NCBI GenBank assembly: GCA_946413655.1
Contig: CAMKLO010000011.1
Coordinates: 1 to 64,000, forward strand
From: an uncultured Fibrobacter sp.
GTDB taxonomy: Bacteria; Fibrobacterota; Fibrobacteria; Fibrobacterales; Fibrobacteraceae
Length of the DNA: 64,000 nucleotides
Direction: 5' to 3'
Shown piece by piece: positions 56,336-64,000 of the stretch. How positions within the stretch are numbered: the stretch's first letter is position 1; the number at the start of each line of letters is the position of its first letter. Under the pieces are notes generated by a model, which saw nothing but the letters and a program-made list of their open reading frames with translations, did no database searches and was not told the origin of the DNA. The position numbers were made by a program, and so were the translations under genes.

Positions 56336-57984
56336 TTTTAAAACGTTTGTTCCTGCTTTTATTGCTTTTCTTTTCGTTTGACTATGCCGAAGATTATTTG
56401 AGGGCTTCGAGTATAATCAAACATGAGTATGTTATTAAAAAGCTTGAAACCGCTCCTGTTGCCTATTTCGGCTGGGAAGGGGATTATCAACTGTACAAAG
56501 AAGACCTCTTGAAAATGGGAAAATTTGATGTCGCTTACCCGTCGATATACAAAGCTTTTATCGGTTGGAAAGAAATGTTTCAAGAACGTCAGAAAAGGCT
56601 TTTGACCGAAGCTCCGGAAATATATCGTAAAACTTTTGAGTTGCACAAAAAAACAGATGTCTTGACAGACTTTTATTTAATCCATAATGTTATTCATGTT
56701 GATTTAGTTTATGATAAAAATAAAAAGACATGGCATGCTCCAAAACCTGAAGAATCAAAAAAATCTATTTTTGTATTTGGCTATGTTGGTCCTGATATTT
56801 TAAAAGATTCTACTTCGTGGTCTATTGTTCATCGTTTGTTGCTGCTGCCGCCACGAACGTCTTCTTGGCAGGCAGGGAATGGTAAAAAACATATATATTT
56901 CCTTGATGGTTTTTCGGGCTCCTGCTCTAATTTCGATAATTGCTCTCACGAGAATACTCGTTATTTCCCGTATCATTTGAAATACGATGTTCGACCGAAT
57001 TCTGCGATAGATGTGCGTGAAAGAATGGAATCTTTTATTTCGAATGGCGATTATTCGGCTGCGTGTCTGTTGGCTGATTCTGCGGATATGTCTGTTCGTT
57101 CAAAGAATCTTCTTAAAATTTTGAATCATGATTATGAATTTATCAAAAATAAAGATTCGACACAGTTCTATCTTGATAAATACAATAATTACACCTATGC
57201 AGATAACGTAGACAACCTGTTAGAAACGATTGTTCGAAATCAAAATGAAGACGGCTCATATTGTGCGTCGCTGCAAGGCATTTCGAGAAAAGATAGTGCT
57301 TTGGTTTGCAAAATAGTGCAAAAAATTGCTTCAGAAGCACGACCCGATTATATTTTCACGCAAGAAGGCGGATGGCGCTTTAACATGTCATTTGATGTTG
57401 GAAAACATTTTTTAGTTGGGGATTATTCTGGTGTTGACCCCTCTTGGTATTTGGGTGTTGATATTAATGGTTATGTGAAAAAATATTTCTTTGGAATTGG
57501 CGTTGCCGCTCGGAATTTTGAATCGAAAAACGATTCCTGCACGTCTAATAATTTAAGCCTCTTTTATACAGCGGGTTATTTGTGGCTAAAAACAAAATAT
57601 ATCGAGAGTGTGGCCTTTGGCAATCTTGGATTTTCTACATACAATGTTTCGGTTTTACGTAATAGCAACGAAAAAGAATATTTTAGCGGATCCTTTTTTC
57701 TTTATGGGTTAGGCGTTTATTTTGATGTGCTTTTCCCTAATCACATAGGCTCTCCTTCTAAAGGTAACTCGTTCGTAAATCGTTTCGGTGCTCGATTGAA
57801 GTTAGGTTTTCACAACATGAACATTTCTGATGTTGGGCATGTCAAAGGATTTTCTCCCTATGTTTCGCTGGGATTTACGTGGCTTTTTATGAGCATGGAA
57901 TCGAAATATCAAATGCCTTATAAACCGCAAAAAAGTTTTCTCTATGGAGGAATATACGTAGACTATATTGATTTGGGATTATAA
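56332..57984 (+). CDS. Probable outer-membrane protein, partner of the 55085 gene
   Basis: 550 aa; short signal peptide (LFLLLLLFFSFDYA). N-terminal helical/charged region, then C-terminal barrel-like strands (GGWRFNMSFDVGKHFLVGDY, WYLGVDINGYVKKYFFGIGVAARNF, LSLFYTAGYLWLKTKY, RFGARLKLGFHNMN, SLGFTWLFM). Also A+T rich. ATGA overlap with the upstream gene means co-translation. Function unknown; the pair could work as a complex at the outer membrane. Confidence 0.65.
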   Translation: MILKRLFLLLLLFFSFDYAEDYLRASSIIKHEYVIKKLETAPVAYFGWEGDYQLYKEDLLKMGKFDVAYPSIYKAFIGWKEMFQERQKRLLTEAPEIYRKTFELHKKTDVLTDFYLIHNVIHVDLVYDKNKKTWHAPKPEESKKSIFVFGYVGPDILKDSTSWSIVHRLLLLPPRTSSWQAGNGKKHIYFLDGFSGSCSNFDNCSHENTRYFPYHLKYDVRPNSAIDVRERMESFISNGDYSAACLLADSADMSVRSKNLLKILNHDYEFIKNKDSTQFYLDKYNNYTYADNVDNLLETIVRNQNEDGSYCASLQGISRKDSALVCKIVQKIASEARPDYIFTQEGGWRFNMSFDVGKHFLVGDYSGVDPSWYLGVDINGYVKKYFFGIGVAARNFESKNDSCTSNNLSLFYTAGYLWLKTKYIESVAFGNLGFSTYNVSVLRNSNEKEYFSGSFFLYGLGVYFDVLFPNHIGSPSKGNSFVNRFGARLKLGFHNMNISDVGHVKGFSPYVSLGFTWLFMSMESKYQMPYKPQKSFLYGGIYVDYIDLGL

Positions 57985-58024
57985 AATTCCAGGATAGTCT
58001 TTTTTTTCTATTTTTTTGCTGAAC

Positions 58025-58618
58025 ATGAAACGTCTTGTCACCATTTTGTTGCTTGTTTCGTCGGCTGTTTTGGCTGAACCGTTTTCTCATGACGGGTTGT
58101 TTGCAAGTGCTGCGATGGGCGTTGGCTATGCGTCGTTTGAAAATGCGGATAGCAAGGAATCCTTGACGGCCGATGGATTCGGCATGAAACTCCATGGTAA
58201 ATTAGGCTATTATGTCGTTCGTGATTTGGCGCTGCATGCGAACTTGGGCTATGTGATGTATTCGAACTTCCGCGAAGCGCGGTATGGCATCCCGACGTAC
58301 GTGGATCACGATTTTTACGTGGTGAGTTCTGTGTTTGTCGGTGCTGGGGCGACGTATTACGTGCCGACTTGGAACAACGTATTTTTAAGCGGTGCGCTAG
58401 GCGTGACTGGCTACAGGCTCAACTGCCACAAGTATTCCGGGAACACGGGGCTTCGAGCCTTCAGTTTCGATATCGGCGCTGGCAAGGAATGGTGGGTAAG
58501 CGAACGTCTTGCCTTAGGAGTTTCGGCATCGTTCAATTCCGGTGAGTACTGGTCTGAGGACGATGGCGTATTCCGTTCATCGTCGATTATGCTGAATATG
58601 TCAATTTCTTTCCATTAA
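58025..58618 (+). CDS. Outer-membrane beta-barrel protein
   Basis: About 197 aa. Signal peptide KRLVTILLLVSSAVLA then a small barrel in the OmpA/OmpW size class (FASAAMGVGYASFENA, KLGYYVVRDLALHANLGYVMY, VFLSGALGVTGYRL, SIMLNMSISFH). ATG at 58025 preferred over the frame start at 58016. Ends with a typical barrel C-terminus (final aromatic/His). The gap to metK carries hairpins. Confidence 0.72.
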   Translation: MKRLVTILLLVSSAVLAEPFSHDGLFASAAMGVGYASFENADSKESLTADGFGMKLHGKLGYYVVRDLALHANLGYVMYSNFREARYGIPTYVDHDFYVVSSVFVGAGATYYVPTWNNVFLSGALGVTGYRLNCHKYSGNTGLRAFSFDIGAGKEWWVSERLALGVSASFNSGEYWSEDDGVFRSSSIMLNMSISFH

Positions 58619-58623
58619 AAAAA

Positions 58624-58651
58624 GTGGCCTTGGAACCATGTCCAGGACCAC
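58624..58651. other. Imperfect hairpin after the barrel gene
   Basis: GTGGCCTTGGA / TCCAGGACCAC arms with a 6-nt loop and one mismatch; T8 follows only after 15 nt, so a terminator function is uncertain. Confidence 0.5.
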
Positions 58652-58712
58652 AATGTTTGAGGTGTGATTTTTTTTGCCTTAGAGTCGCGGGCGGTCTTCT
58701 GTGAGCCTTAAG

Positions 58713-58732
58713 CGACTCGTTTCAACGAGTCG
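58713..58732. other. Perfect inverted repeat downstream of metK
   Basis: CGACTCGTT-tc-AACGAGTCG between two copies of gagtcgcgggcggtctt / gagccgcgagcggtctt (58682 and 58791). The 20-bp palindrome-like sequence lies 75 bp beyond the metK stop; no T-run, role unknown. Confidence 0.55.
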
Positions 58733-58805
58733 TGGAGGGGACAGCGAGGCGAAGACGTCGGTTCTTTTTACAATAGAGCCGAGCGGTCTAGAGCCGCGAG
58801 CGGTC

Positions 58806-59999
58806 TTATACAGCTTCGGCAGCCTTTTTCAGAGCCTCGGCTTTGTCGGTCTTTTCCCACGTGAAGCGGTCGCCGGTGCGGCCGAAGTGGCCGAGGGCTG
58901 CGGTCTGCACGTAACCCGGCTTGCGGAGGTCGAGCATCTTTTCGATGCCTGCCGGAGAGAGGTCGAAGAACTGCGGGACGAGTGCTTCGATCTTGCGGTC
59001 GTCGATCTTGCCGGTGCCAAACGTATTCACGAGCACGGAAACAGGTCTCGGATAACCGATGGCATAAGCGACCTGGACTTCGCAACGGCGGGCGAGGCCG
59101 GCTGCGACGATGTTCTTGGCAACGTAACGGGCTGCGTAAGCACCGCTGCGATCGACTTTGGACGGGTCCTTGCCACTGAATGCGCCACCACCGTGACGGC
59201 CCATGCCGCCGTAGGTATCGACGATAATCTTACGGCCCGTGAGACCGCAGTCGCCGTGCGGGCCGCCGACAACGAACTTGCCGGTCGGGTTCACGAGAAT
59301 TTCGGTCTTCTTGTCCAAAAGCTTTGCCGGGATGACCTTCTTGATGAGTTCTTCGTAGATGGTCTTCTTGATGACGGAGTGCTTGAGCGGCTTGCCGTTC
59401 ACGAATTCGTCGTGCTGGGTGGATATGACGACGTTGTGCACACGGACCGGGCGATCCTTTTCGTCGTATTCGACAGTGACCTGAGACTTTGCATCCGGGC
59501 GAAGCCACTTGATTTTGCCCTTTTCACGGAGTTCCTGGATTTTGGCCATGAGCTTGTGGGCGAGGCTGATCGGGAGAGGCATCAGTTCCTTGGTGTCGTC
59601 GCAAGCGTAACCGAACATCATGCCCTGGTCGCCAGCACCTTGTTCTGCTGTGTCCTTGCCTTCGGCTGCCTTGGCGTCAACGCCCTGGGCGATATCCGGA
59701 GACTGCTTGTCCATAGCGACGAGCACGGCGCAGCCCTTGTAATCGAACTGCAGGTCTGGGTTCACGTAGCCGATGTTCTTGATGGTGTTGCGGGCAACTT
59801 CCTGAAAATCAACAACAGCCTTGGTGGTGAGTTCGCCACTGATGACGACGAGGCCTGTGTTTACGAGCGTTTCGCATGCGACACGGCTGTTAGGGTCCTG
59901 GGCGAGGCAGGCGTCGAGGATGGAGTCGGAAATCTGGTCGGCGACCTTGTCCGGGTGGCCTTTAGAAACAGATTCGGAGGTAAAAAGATAATGTGCCAT
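58806..59999 (-). CDS. metK: S-adenosylmethionine synthetase
   Basis: 397 aa, makes S-adenosylmethionine from methionine and ATP in the cytoplasm. Hallmarks: [21 protein letters not shown] at the start, [33 protein letters not shown] and [20 protein letters not shown]. All metal- and substrate-binding blocks are intact; the length is standard. It has an aggag ribosome site and a promoter at 60047-60075. Its methionine supply could come from the pathway of the metX-metW fusion at 45683-47482. No SAM riboswitch of a class I can recognise precedes it. Confidence 0.98.
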   Translation of the reverse strand: MAHYLFTSESVSKGHPDKVADQISDSILDACLAQDPNSRVACETLVNTGLVVISGELTTKAVVDFQEVARNTIKNIGYVNPDLQFDYKGCAVLVAMDKQSPDIAQGVDAKAAEGKDTAEQGAGDQGMMFGYACDDTKELMPLPISLAHKLMAKIQELREKGKIKWLRPDAKSQVTVEYDEKDRPVRVHNVVISTQHDEFVNGKPLKHSVIKKTIYEELIKKVIPAKLLDKKTEILVNPTGKFVVGGPHGDCGLTGRKIIVDTYGGMGRHGGGAFSGKDPSKVDRSGAYAARYVAKNIVAAGLARRCEVQVAYAIGYPRPVSVLVNTFGTGKIDDRKIEALVPQFFDLSPAGIEKMLDLRKPGYVQTAALGHFGRTGDRFTWEKTDKAEALKKAAEAV

Positions 60000-60046
60000 T
60001 TGGGGCTCCTATAGTAATAAATCCCTTAAAATTCTTTCTATGCGTA

Positions 60047-60075
60047 AATTTAGTTAAATGCATAGATTGTGGCAA
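60047..60075 (-). promoter_or_regulatory. Promoter of metK
   Basis: On the minus strand TTGCCA (60075-60070), a 17-bp spacer, and TAAATT (60052-60047). The leader is about 40 nt and carries ataggag before the ATG at 59999. Confidence 0.65.
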
Positions 60076-60300
60076 CGAATTTGCAATCCAATAGGGCTTT
60101 TTTGCGCTCCAAACGGTTGCGTGATAGTCTATGACTATTGCTACCGATTAGATTATCATGGAAAATAATATTGCCAAATCTTCTCTAGTAACTATAGAAA
60201 CGTTCTTATAGCAATCTCTAGTATCTATTAACTAGTAACTCAGAACTAGTAACTAAATTACTATAATTCCGTTGGATTCCCGTGGAAACAAGGAGCGGAT
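60076..60300. other. metK - NIF3-family divergent region with TAACTAGT repeats
   Basis: A diverged copy of the TAACTAGT family spans about 60187-60255 (tctctagtaactatagaaac...ctattaactagtaactcaga). For the rightward gene, TATAAT lies at 60262-60267 and an aagga ribosome site before 60301. Confidence 0.6.
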
Positions 60301-61065
60301 ATGGAATTGCCTTCTTTCAGAGCTTGGCTTGACGAATTGCTTGAACCTAAATCATTTAACGATTTTTGCGTGAACGGGCTTTGCGTAGAGGCTAATGACA
60401 AAGTGACTAAGATTGTGACGGGCGTGAGCCTGCGCGACCAGCTTATCGATGTGGCGATTGAAGAAAAGGCGGATTGCATCATTGTCCATCATCCGAATGG
60501 TTTTTGGAAAGGCGAGAGTCAGCTTCCGGTGGGAAAGTTCGGTGAAAGGCTTCGCAAACTTATGCGTAACGGCGTTTCTGTGTTTGGTTTTCATTTGCCG
60601 TTGGACGGTCATCGCGAAATTGGCAACAACGCCATGATTGCAAAGAGTCTCCAGTTGAATGTCGTTCAGGAGTTTATGTACGAAGGGCTGAGGACCATTG
60701 GCGTCATTGGTGAATGGGAATCGCCTGCGACGCGGGAAGAATTTTTGAACCGCCTCAACAAGACTTTTACGCATGGTGTTCAGAACTATTTTTTCCACGG
60801 GCCGGAGCAAATCAAACGTATCGGCATCTGTAGCGGCAGCTGCGGTGTTTCGGGAATCCGGGAGGCGATGGAGATGAATTGCGACGCTTTCATTACCGGT
60901 AGCATCAAGGAAGAAATCCCTATTTATTGCCAGGAATACGGAGTCAACCTGGTTTCGTGCGGGCACCACCGGACGGAGGTTTTTTGTGTGAGTGCGCTGG
61001 CTGCAAAAATCCAGACGGAATTGAATATTTCCGCAAAATTCATAGACTTAGACAATCCTATATAA
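60301..61065 (+). CDS. NIF3/YbgI-family dinuclear metal protein
   Basis: 254 aa. The NIF3 metal-binding blocks are all visible: DFCVNGLCVEANDKVTKIVTGVSLRDQ, IIVHHPNGFWKG (metal His pair), GFHLPLDGH, GICSGSCGVSG-AMEMNCDAFITGSIKEE and VSCGHHRTEVF. Known NIF3 proteins form hexamers or toroids with a dinuclear site; their substrate is unsettled (once annotated GTP cyclohydrolase I type 2). Single gene; the following 166 bp are A+T rich with no gene. Confidence 0.88.
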   Translation: MELPSFRAWLDELLEPKSFNDFCVNGLCVEANDKVTKIVTGVSLRDQLIDVAIEEKADCIIVHHPNGFWKGESQLPVGKFGERLRKLMRNGVSVFGFHLPLDGHREIGNNAMIAKSLQLNVVQEFMYEGLRTIGVIGEWESPATREEFLNRLNKTFTHGVQNYFFHGPEQIKRIGICSGSCGVSGIREAMEMNCDAFITGSIKEEIPIYCQEYGVNLVSCGHHRTEVFCVSALAAKIQTELNISAKFIDLDNPI

Positions 61066-61217
61066 TCAGTAGTTTGTATGCTCTTTGTCATATGTTGTCT
61101 AAAATTTATGGTCTAAAAATCCTATAAATTGGTTTAAAACTCTATTTTTTTCGCATTTGTTATGAAAAGTAATGAAAAAGAAGGATTAAAACCTTTGCAT
61201 TTTTAGGGGCCTTTTTT

Positions 61218-61223
61218 TAAATT
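61218..61223 (+). promoter_or_regulatory. TAAATT box upstream of the M23 peptidase gene
   Basis: TAAATT ends 8 nt before the ATG at 61232, no Shine-Dalgarno. Confidence 0.35.
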
Positions 61224-61231
61224 TCCTTTAA

Positions 61232-62152
61232 ATGAATTTTGTAAAGACATCGATCCATTTTCAAAAGTCATCTCGGATGCTGACTGTCAAGGTTCCTGCG
61301 TTTCTGTTTCGTGGTGGTCTTTTTGTGCGGATTGTGATGATTACCGGATTCATCCTTTTTTTAGTGCAAATACTTTCGACTTCGGTTTATGACGGCGTAT
61401 TGAAGCACGCTTTTGCGAGCCGCCAGAAGTTGAACAAGGAACTGACGCAAATTCAGGGAATGGTCGATTATATTTCGAACACCTCCAAGGATTTCTTCAA
61501 GGCCGAAAAAATGCTGCATGCGAAGCTTGGACTTCCGTTGCCGGATGAAGCATCCCGTGATTTGGCGACGGGTGGACATATTGAACCGGAAGTGCAGCTC
61601 TTGCGCAATACTTCTCCTGTTTTTGAACGTACGGCCCAAATACACGAAGACGTGTGGCGTATGTTTGGAAAAATCCAGAATAATGAAGAATCTTTTGACG
61701 CTCTGACCAAGTACATCGACCAGAGCCGTTCTGTTTGGCGCTATATTCCGTCGGTTTCTCCGACTGCTGGTCGTTATGCCTCCGCTTTTGGTCCGCGTAT
61801 TCATCCGGTGACGGGTGAAATTGGCAAGATGCATCAGGGCATCGATATCGCCAACGACCGCTGGACTCCGGTTTATTCTCCGGCGGATGGCGTCGTAGAG
61901 ATTTCCCAGCTGAGTTCCTCGTTTGGGAATTTTATCGTCCTGAATCATGGCAACGGCCTCAAGACCCGTTATGGGCACTTGCAGATGTCCGCTGTGACTC
62001 CGGGCCAATTTGTACATCGTTATCAAATTCTTGGCTATATGGGTAACACAGGTCGATCTGTCGGTCCGCACCTCCATTATGAGGTTTGGCGTAACGGCGT
62101 CCCGGTGAACCCTCTTCCTTATATTCTCCCTAACGACTATGAAGTCGATTAA
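61232..62152 (+). CDS. M23-family peptidoglycan endopeptidase, membrane-anchored
   Basis: 306 aa. A membrane helix at about 30-50 (IVMITGFILFLVQILST) anchors a coiled-coil linker (about 60-120) and a C-terminal M23 (LytM) domain from about 165. Metal ligands are in place: HPVTGEIGKMHQGIDI (first His and Asp), and HLHYEVW near 277-283. It should cut peptide cross-links in peptidoglycan during growth or division, or act as an activator. The following gene starts 49 bp later on the same strand. Confidence 0.92.
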   Translation: MNFVKTSIHFQKSSRMLTVKVPAFLFRGGLFVRIVMITGFILFLVQILSTSVYDGVLKHAFASRQKLNKELTQIQGMVDYISNTSKDFFKAEKMLHAKLGLPLPDEASRDLATGGHIEPEVQLLRNTSPVFERTAQIHEDVWRMFGKIQNNEESFDALTKYIDQSRSVWRYIPSVSPTAGRYASAFGPRIHPVTGEIGKMHQGIDIANDRWTPVYSPADGVVEISQLSSSFGNFIVLNHGNGLKTRYGHLQMSAVTPGQFVHRYQILGYMGNTGRSVGPHLHYEVWRNGVPVNPLPYILPNDYEVD

Positions 62153-62201
62153 TTCTCGCTAGCGTTTTTACGCTTGGAGGGGCGCGCCCGAGGAGGGTGC
62201 T

Positions 62202-63533
62202 GTGAAAAATTATGGCTGTTTTGTGCCGGCCTTTGGTTTGGGCTTGGCGCTTTTTTCGGTCACGCATTCGTGTCCGATGTTTGTTGAATTCTATCCTGAC
62301 CCGAAAGACGTTTCGGACAAGGAAGGGGAATACGTCGAAATCCGTCTGGACGATTTTCGTGCGGAATCGCTTTTTGTGCGGTTTGAGTCCAAGGAGGTTT
62401 TGTCGTTTGCGTGGCCGGACGCGGAGCGGTTGGTGCTTGTGCACGATTCGTCGCAATGTGCTGCTCGAACTTCCGCACAAGGCTCGTTGCAGGATTCGCT
62501 GCGAAATGAACCGCAGAGTTTGTCGCAAAGTGGATTGCAAAGTGGTTTGCGCAATCAAGATGCGCCGCAGAGTGGCGTTGTTTGCGGCTCTTTAGGGAAT
62601 ACGACGCTTCCGAACTCCAGGGAGTCTGCATGGAAGCTCTGGGCGGGTACATGCGTGGATTCCGTGACGGTACCGCGACCTAAACCCGGAAAAACCATCC
62701 AGCGTGTGGGAATGACGGACGAATGGACTTTTGCCGATAGGGCGTCTGGCGTCCAAGATAACATGGAACAGGATTCGCTGATGGTGGCGAGAATGTTTGC
62801 TGGTGGAGCGTCAGTGTTGCGCGTAACTGAAGTTCATCATTGTCCCGAAGAACCCATGCCGGAGTGGGTGGAACTCCACAATGCGAGTGCGTACGCTTTT
62901 CCGCTGGATGCGTTCCGCTTTTGCGACCGTGGTGGCGTTTTGGGCCAAGCAGGGGATTCCATCCGGTCGTTCCAGACTGTGCTTGTGAGTAAGGATACGG
63001 CATCACTGAGGGCGGCACTTGGAATTCCCGACATCAAGTTGATTCAAGTGTCGCTTGGTTTTTTGAATAACGTAGAAGGTACGCTGCGTCTCTGTTTCCG
63101 CAACGATGTCGTGGATAGCGTTGTTTGGAAGAAGGGGGAGGTTGCGTGTCCGTCGGGCTTCAATCCGCTGACAGGGCGTCGGGAATTTACTCCGGGGTAT
63201 CAATCGAAAAACACAAAGAAAGCGGGTGCGGCAACTGCTACGAATGCGGTTAGTTCGCAAGACTTGTTGAACGCTCCGTTTACGTACAAGCTTTCTTCTC
63301 GAGTTATCTCGAAAAGGGGTAAACCGCTTCGAGTCCGTGTGGAATCTGAAAATGATGTAACGGTATCGCTTTGGGATTCCGCGGGGCGTCGCGTCTGGAA
63401 GTCCGTGGTCTCTGCGATGTCGAATGGATGGGTGAATGTGCCAGTTCAGGTTTATCTTGGAATTGGTGTTGGCTATGTCACTTTTTCTGCAGGGGAGTAC
63501 GAAAATGTTGTCGGTATTCTTGTTCGCCCGTAA
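62202..63533 (+). CDS. Secreted lamin-tail-domain protein
   Basis: 443 aa with a signal peptide (FVPAFGLGLALFSVTHSC); GTG start with gaggagg at 6 nt. It carries two LTD-like regions: one near the N-terminus (MFVEFYPDPKDVSDKEGEYVEIRL) and one from about 205 (RVTEVHHCPEEPMPEWVELHNASAYAF...FCDRGG), and a C-terminal domain (about 360-443) that resembles a T9SS-type beta module. Between the LTDs lies a Ser/Gln-rich low-complexity stretch (QGSLQDSLRNEPQSLSQSGLQ). The next gene overlaps it by 29 bp. Confidence 0.78.
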   Translation: MKNYGCFVPAFGLGLALFSVTHSCPMFVEFYPDPKDVSDKEGEYVEIRLDDFRAESLFVRFESKEVLSFAWPDAERLVLVHDSSQCAARTSAQGSLQDSLRNEPQSLSQSGLQSGLRNQDAPQSGVVCGSLGNTTLPNSRESAWKLWAGTCVDSVTVPRPKPGKTIQRVGMTDEWTFADRASGVQDNMEQDSLMVARMFAGGASVLRVTEVHHCPEEPMPEWVELHNASAYAFPLDAFRFCDRGGVLGQAGDSIRSFQTVLVSKDTASLRAALGIPDIKLIQVSLGFLNNVEGTLRLCFRNDVVDSVVWKKGEVACPSGFNPLTGRREFTPGYQSKNTKKAGAATATNAVSSQDLLNAPFTYKLSSRVISKRGKPLRVRVESENDVTVSLWDSAGRRVWKSVVSAMSNGWVNVPVQVYLGIGVGYVTFSAGEYENVVGILVRP

Positions 63534-64000
63534 GTGGCTCGGCTGTTTTGGGGTTTTACCCATTGTTCTGCTTCTCGTTGCACAGGGAATGGCTTCGGAA
63601 GGTCGCGCTTCGTTCTCGTCGCTCCTTTCGGGCGGGACCTCCCCGAAGGGGCTTGGCGGCTTCTATTCGTCTCCTGCGCGTTTTGCAGAAGGCGCCTATG
63701 GCGTGTCGTATTACTGGATGGACGATGTTGACGAAATTTCGTGGAACTTGTCGCTCGACTTTGGAAGCGACGCGTATCGCGTGGGGGCTTTTGTCAGCTA
63801 CCAGTCCATGGATTCCCTATACCGGAACCTGTATTCGGAAGTGTCGTTTGCAAAGACATGGGCCCATGCTGCAGTGGGAATGAGCTACGGATTGGATATG
63901 GAGTGGATTCTTGGCAGCGATTTCTGGGCGCGTCATCGGTTCAAGTGGGGTATTGATTATTGTTGGCGGAAAATCTCGGTGGCGGGGCTGTTGAGCGGGT
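63505..64000 (+). CDS. 5-prime part of a probable outer-membrane protein, cut by the window end
   Basis: 165 codons are visible with no stop. ATG at 63505 overlaps the LTD gene's end by 29 bp. Signal peptide (GCFGVLPIVLLLVAQGMA), then GGTSPKGLGGFYSSPARFAEGAYGVSYYWMDD and barrel-like strands (WNLSLDFGSDAYRVGAFVSY, WAHAAVGMSYGLDM, RHRFKWGIDYCWRKISVAGLL). The opening resembles PorV/PorQ-like or other small barrels of T9SS organisms, but that is a guess. Coupling to the LTD gene suggests the two act together. Confidence 0.65.
   Translation, partial: MLSVFLFARKWLGCFGVLPIVLLLVAQGMASEGRASFSSLLSGGTSPKGLGGFYSSPARFAEGAYGVSYYWMDDVDEISWNLSLDFGSDAYRVGAFVSYQSMDSLYRNLYSEVSFAKTWAHAAVGMSYGLDMEWILGSDFWARHRFKWGIDYCWRKISVAGLLSG

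Noticed and set aside
58713..58732. Terminator of metK
   Set aside because: The 9-bp inverted repeat has a 2-nt loop and no T-run on the minus strand.
58701..60014. Antisense frame of 437 codons opposite metK
   Set aside because: MetK motifs are complete on the minus strand; the opposite frame has no domain or ribosome site.
60000..60300. SAM riboswitch before metK
   Set aside because: The leader after the inferred promoter is only about 40 nt, too short for a known SAM riboswitch with an expression platform; no such fold was recognised before metX either.

Overview
The window looks like chromosomal DNA of a Fibrobacter-like gut bacterium (Fibrobacterota). The pointers are two lipoproteins with the FISUMP domain, a roughly 118-kDa three-CBM GH51 enzyme built like the endoglucanase F (CelF) known from Fibrobacter succinogenes, a gingipain-type (C25) protease resembling the type IX secretion sortase PorU, and many dispersed short intergenic repeats. 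No rRNA, tRNA, CRISPR array, integrase or transposase gene was seen. Layout: 1-14,700 is mostly housekeeping: tsaB, ddl, an SDR, rpiA, a SlyD-like FKBP, a phosphoesterase, rlmH, folA, a membrane diguanylate cyclase, an MgtC/DUF4010 membrane protein, a ThiD-like kinase, a FISUMP lipoprotein, typA, ruvX and a degenerate receiver protein. 15,009-31,531 is one strand-uniform, tightly packed cluster encoding an extracellular-type contractile injection system (eCIS/PVC-like): DUF4255 cap, sheath, two tube paralogues, a 51-aa DUF5908-type protein missing from simple ORF lists, LysM tube adaptor, VgrG-like spike, PAAR tip, gp25, baseplate J, Afp12-like baseplate protein, CIS_TMP tape-measure family protein, AAA+ ATPase, and a translationally coupled membrane protein with a GH18-like domain whose catalytic motif is destroyed. 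31,678-34,627 is the probable cargo locus: two full-length DUF4157 proteins with different C-terminal tails (one with a second zinc-protease motif, HELMH), each preceded by a short ORF that keeps only the shared N-terminal leader. 34,661-35,612 is a decayed AAA_14/DUF4143 ATPase. 35,895-45,577 holds exported proteins, a GGQ release-factor-like gene, the PorU-like C25 protease and yicC. 45,683-47,482 is a MetX-MetW fusion. 47,638-58,618 holds the second FISUMP lipoprotein, a DsbA-like lipoprotein, the GH51 enzyme and a run of Fibrobacter-type lipoproteins and probable outer-membrane proteins. 58,806-64,000 holds metK, a NIF3-family gene, an M23 peptidase, a lamin-tail-domain protein and the 5-prime part of a probable outer-membrane protein that runs off the window. 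How things work together: the eCIS genes would build a sheathed tube with a spiked baseplate; DUF4157 proteins are known eCIS-associated cargo, and their swapped tails are probable toxins. PorU, the lipoproteins and the outer-membrane proteins are envelope machinery and surface proteins. Intergenic DNA is unusual: at least four repeat families, one mini-hairpin motif with a different stem in each copy, and a recurring TATATT-like box 6-8 nt before start codons that lack a Shine-Dalgarno sequence, which suggests leaderless or near-leaderless transcripts.
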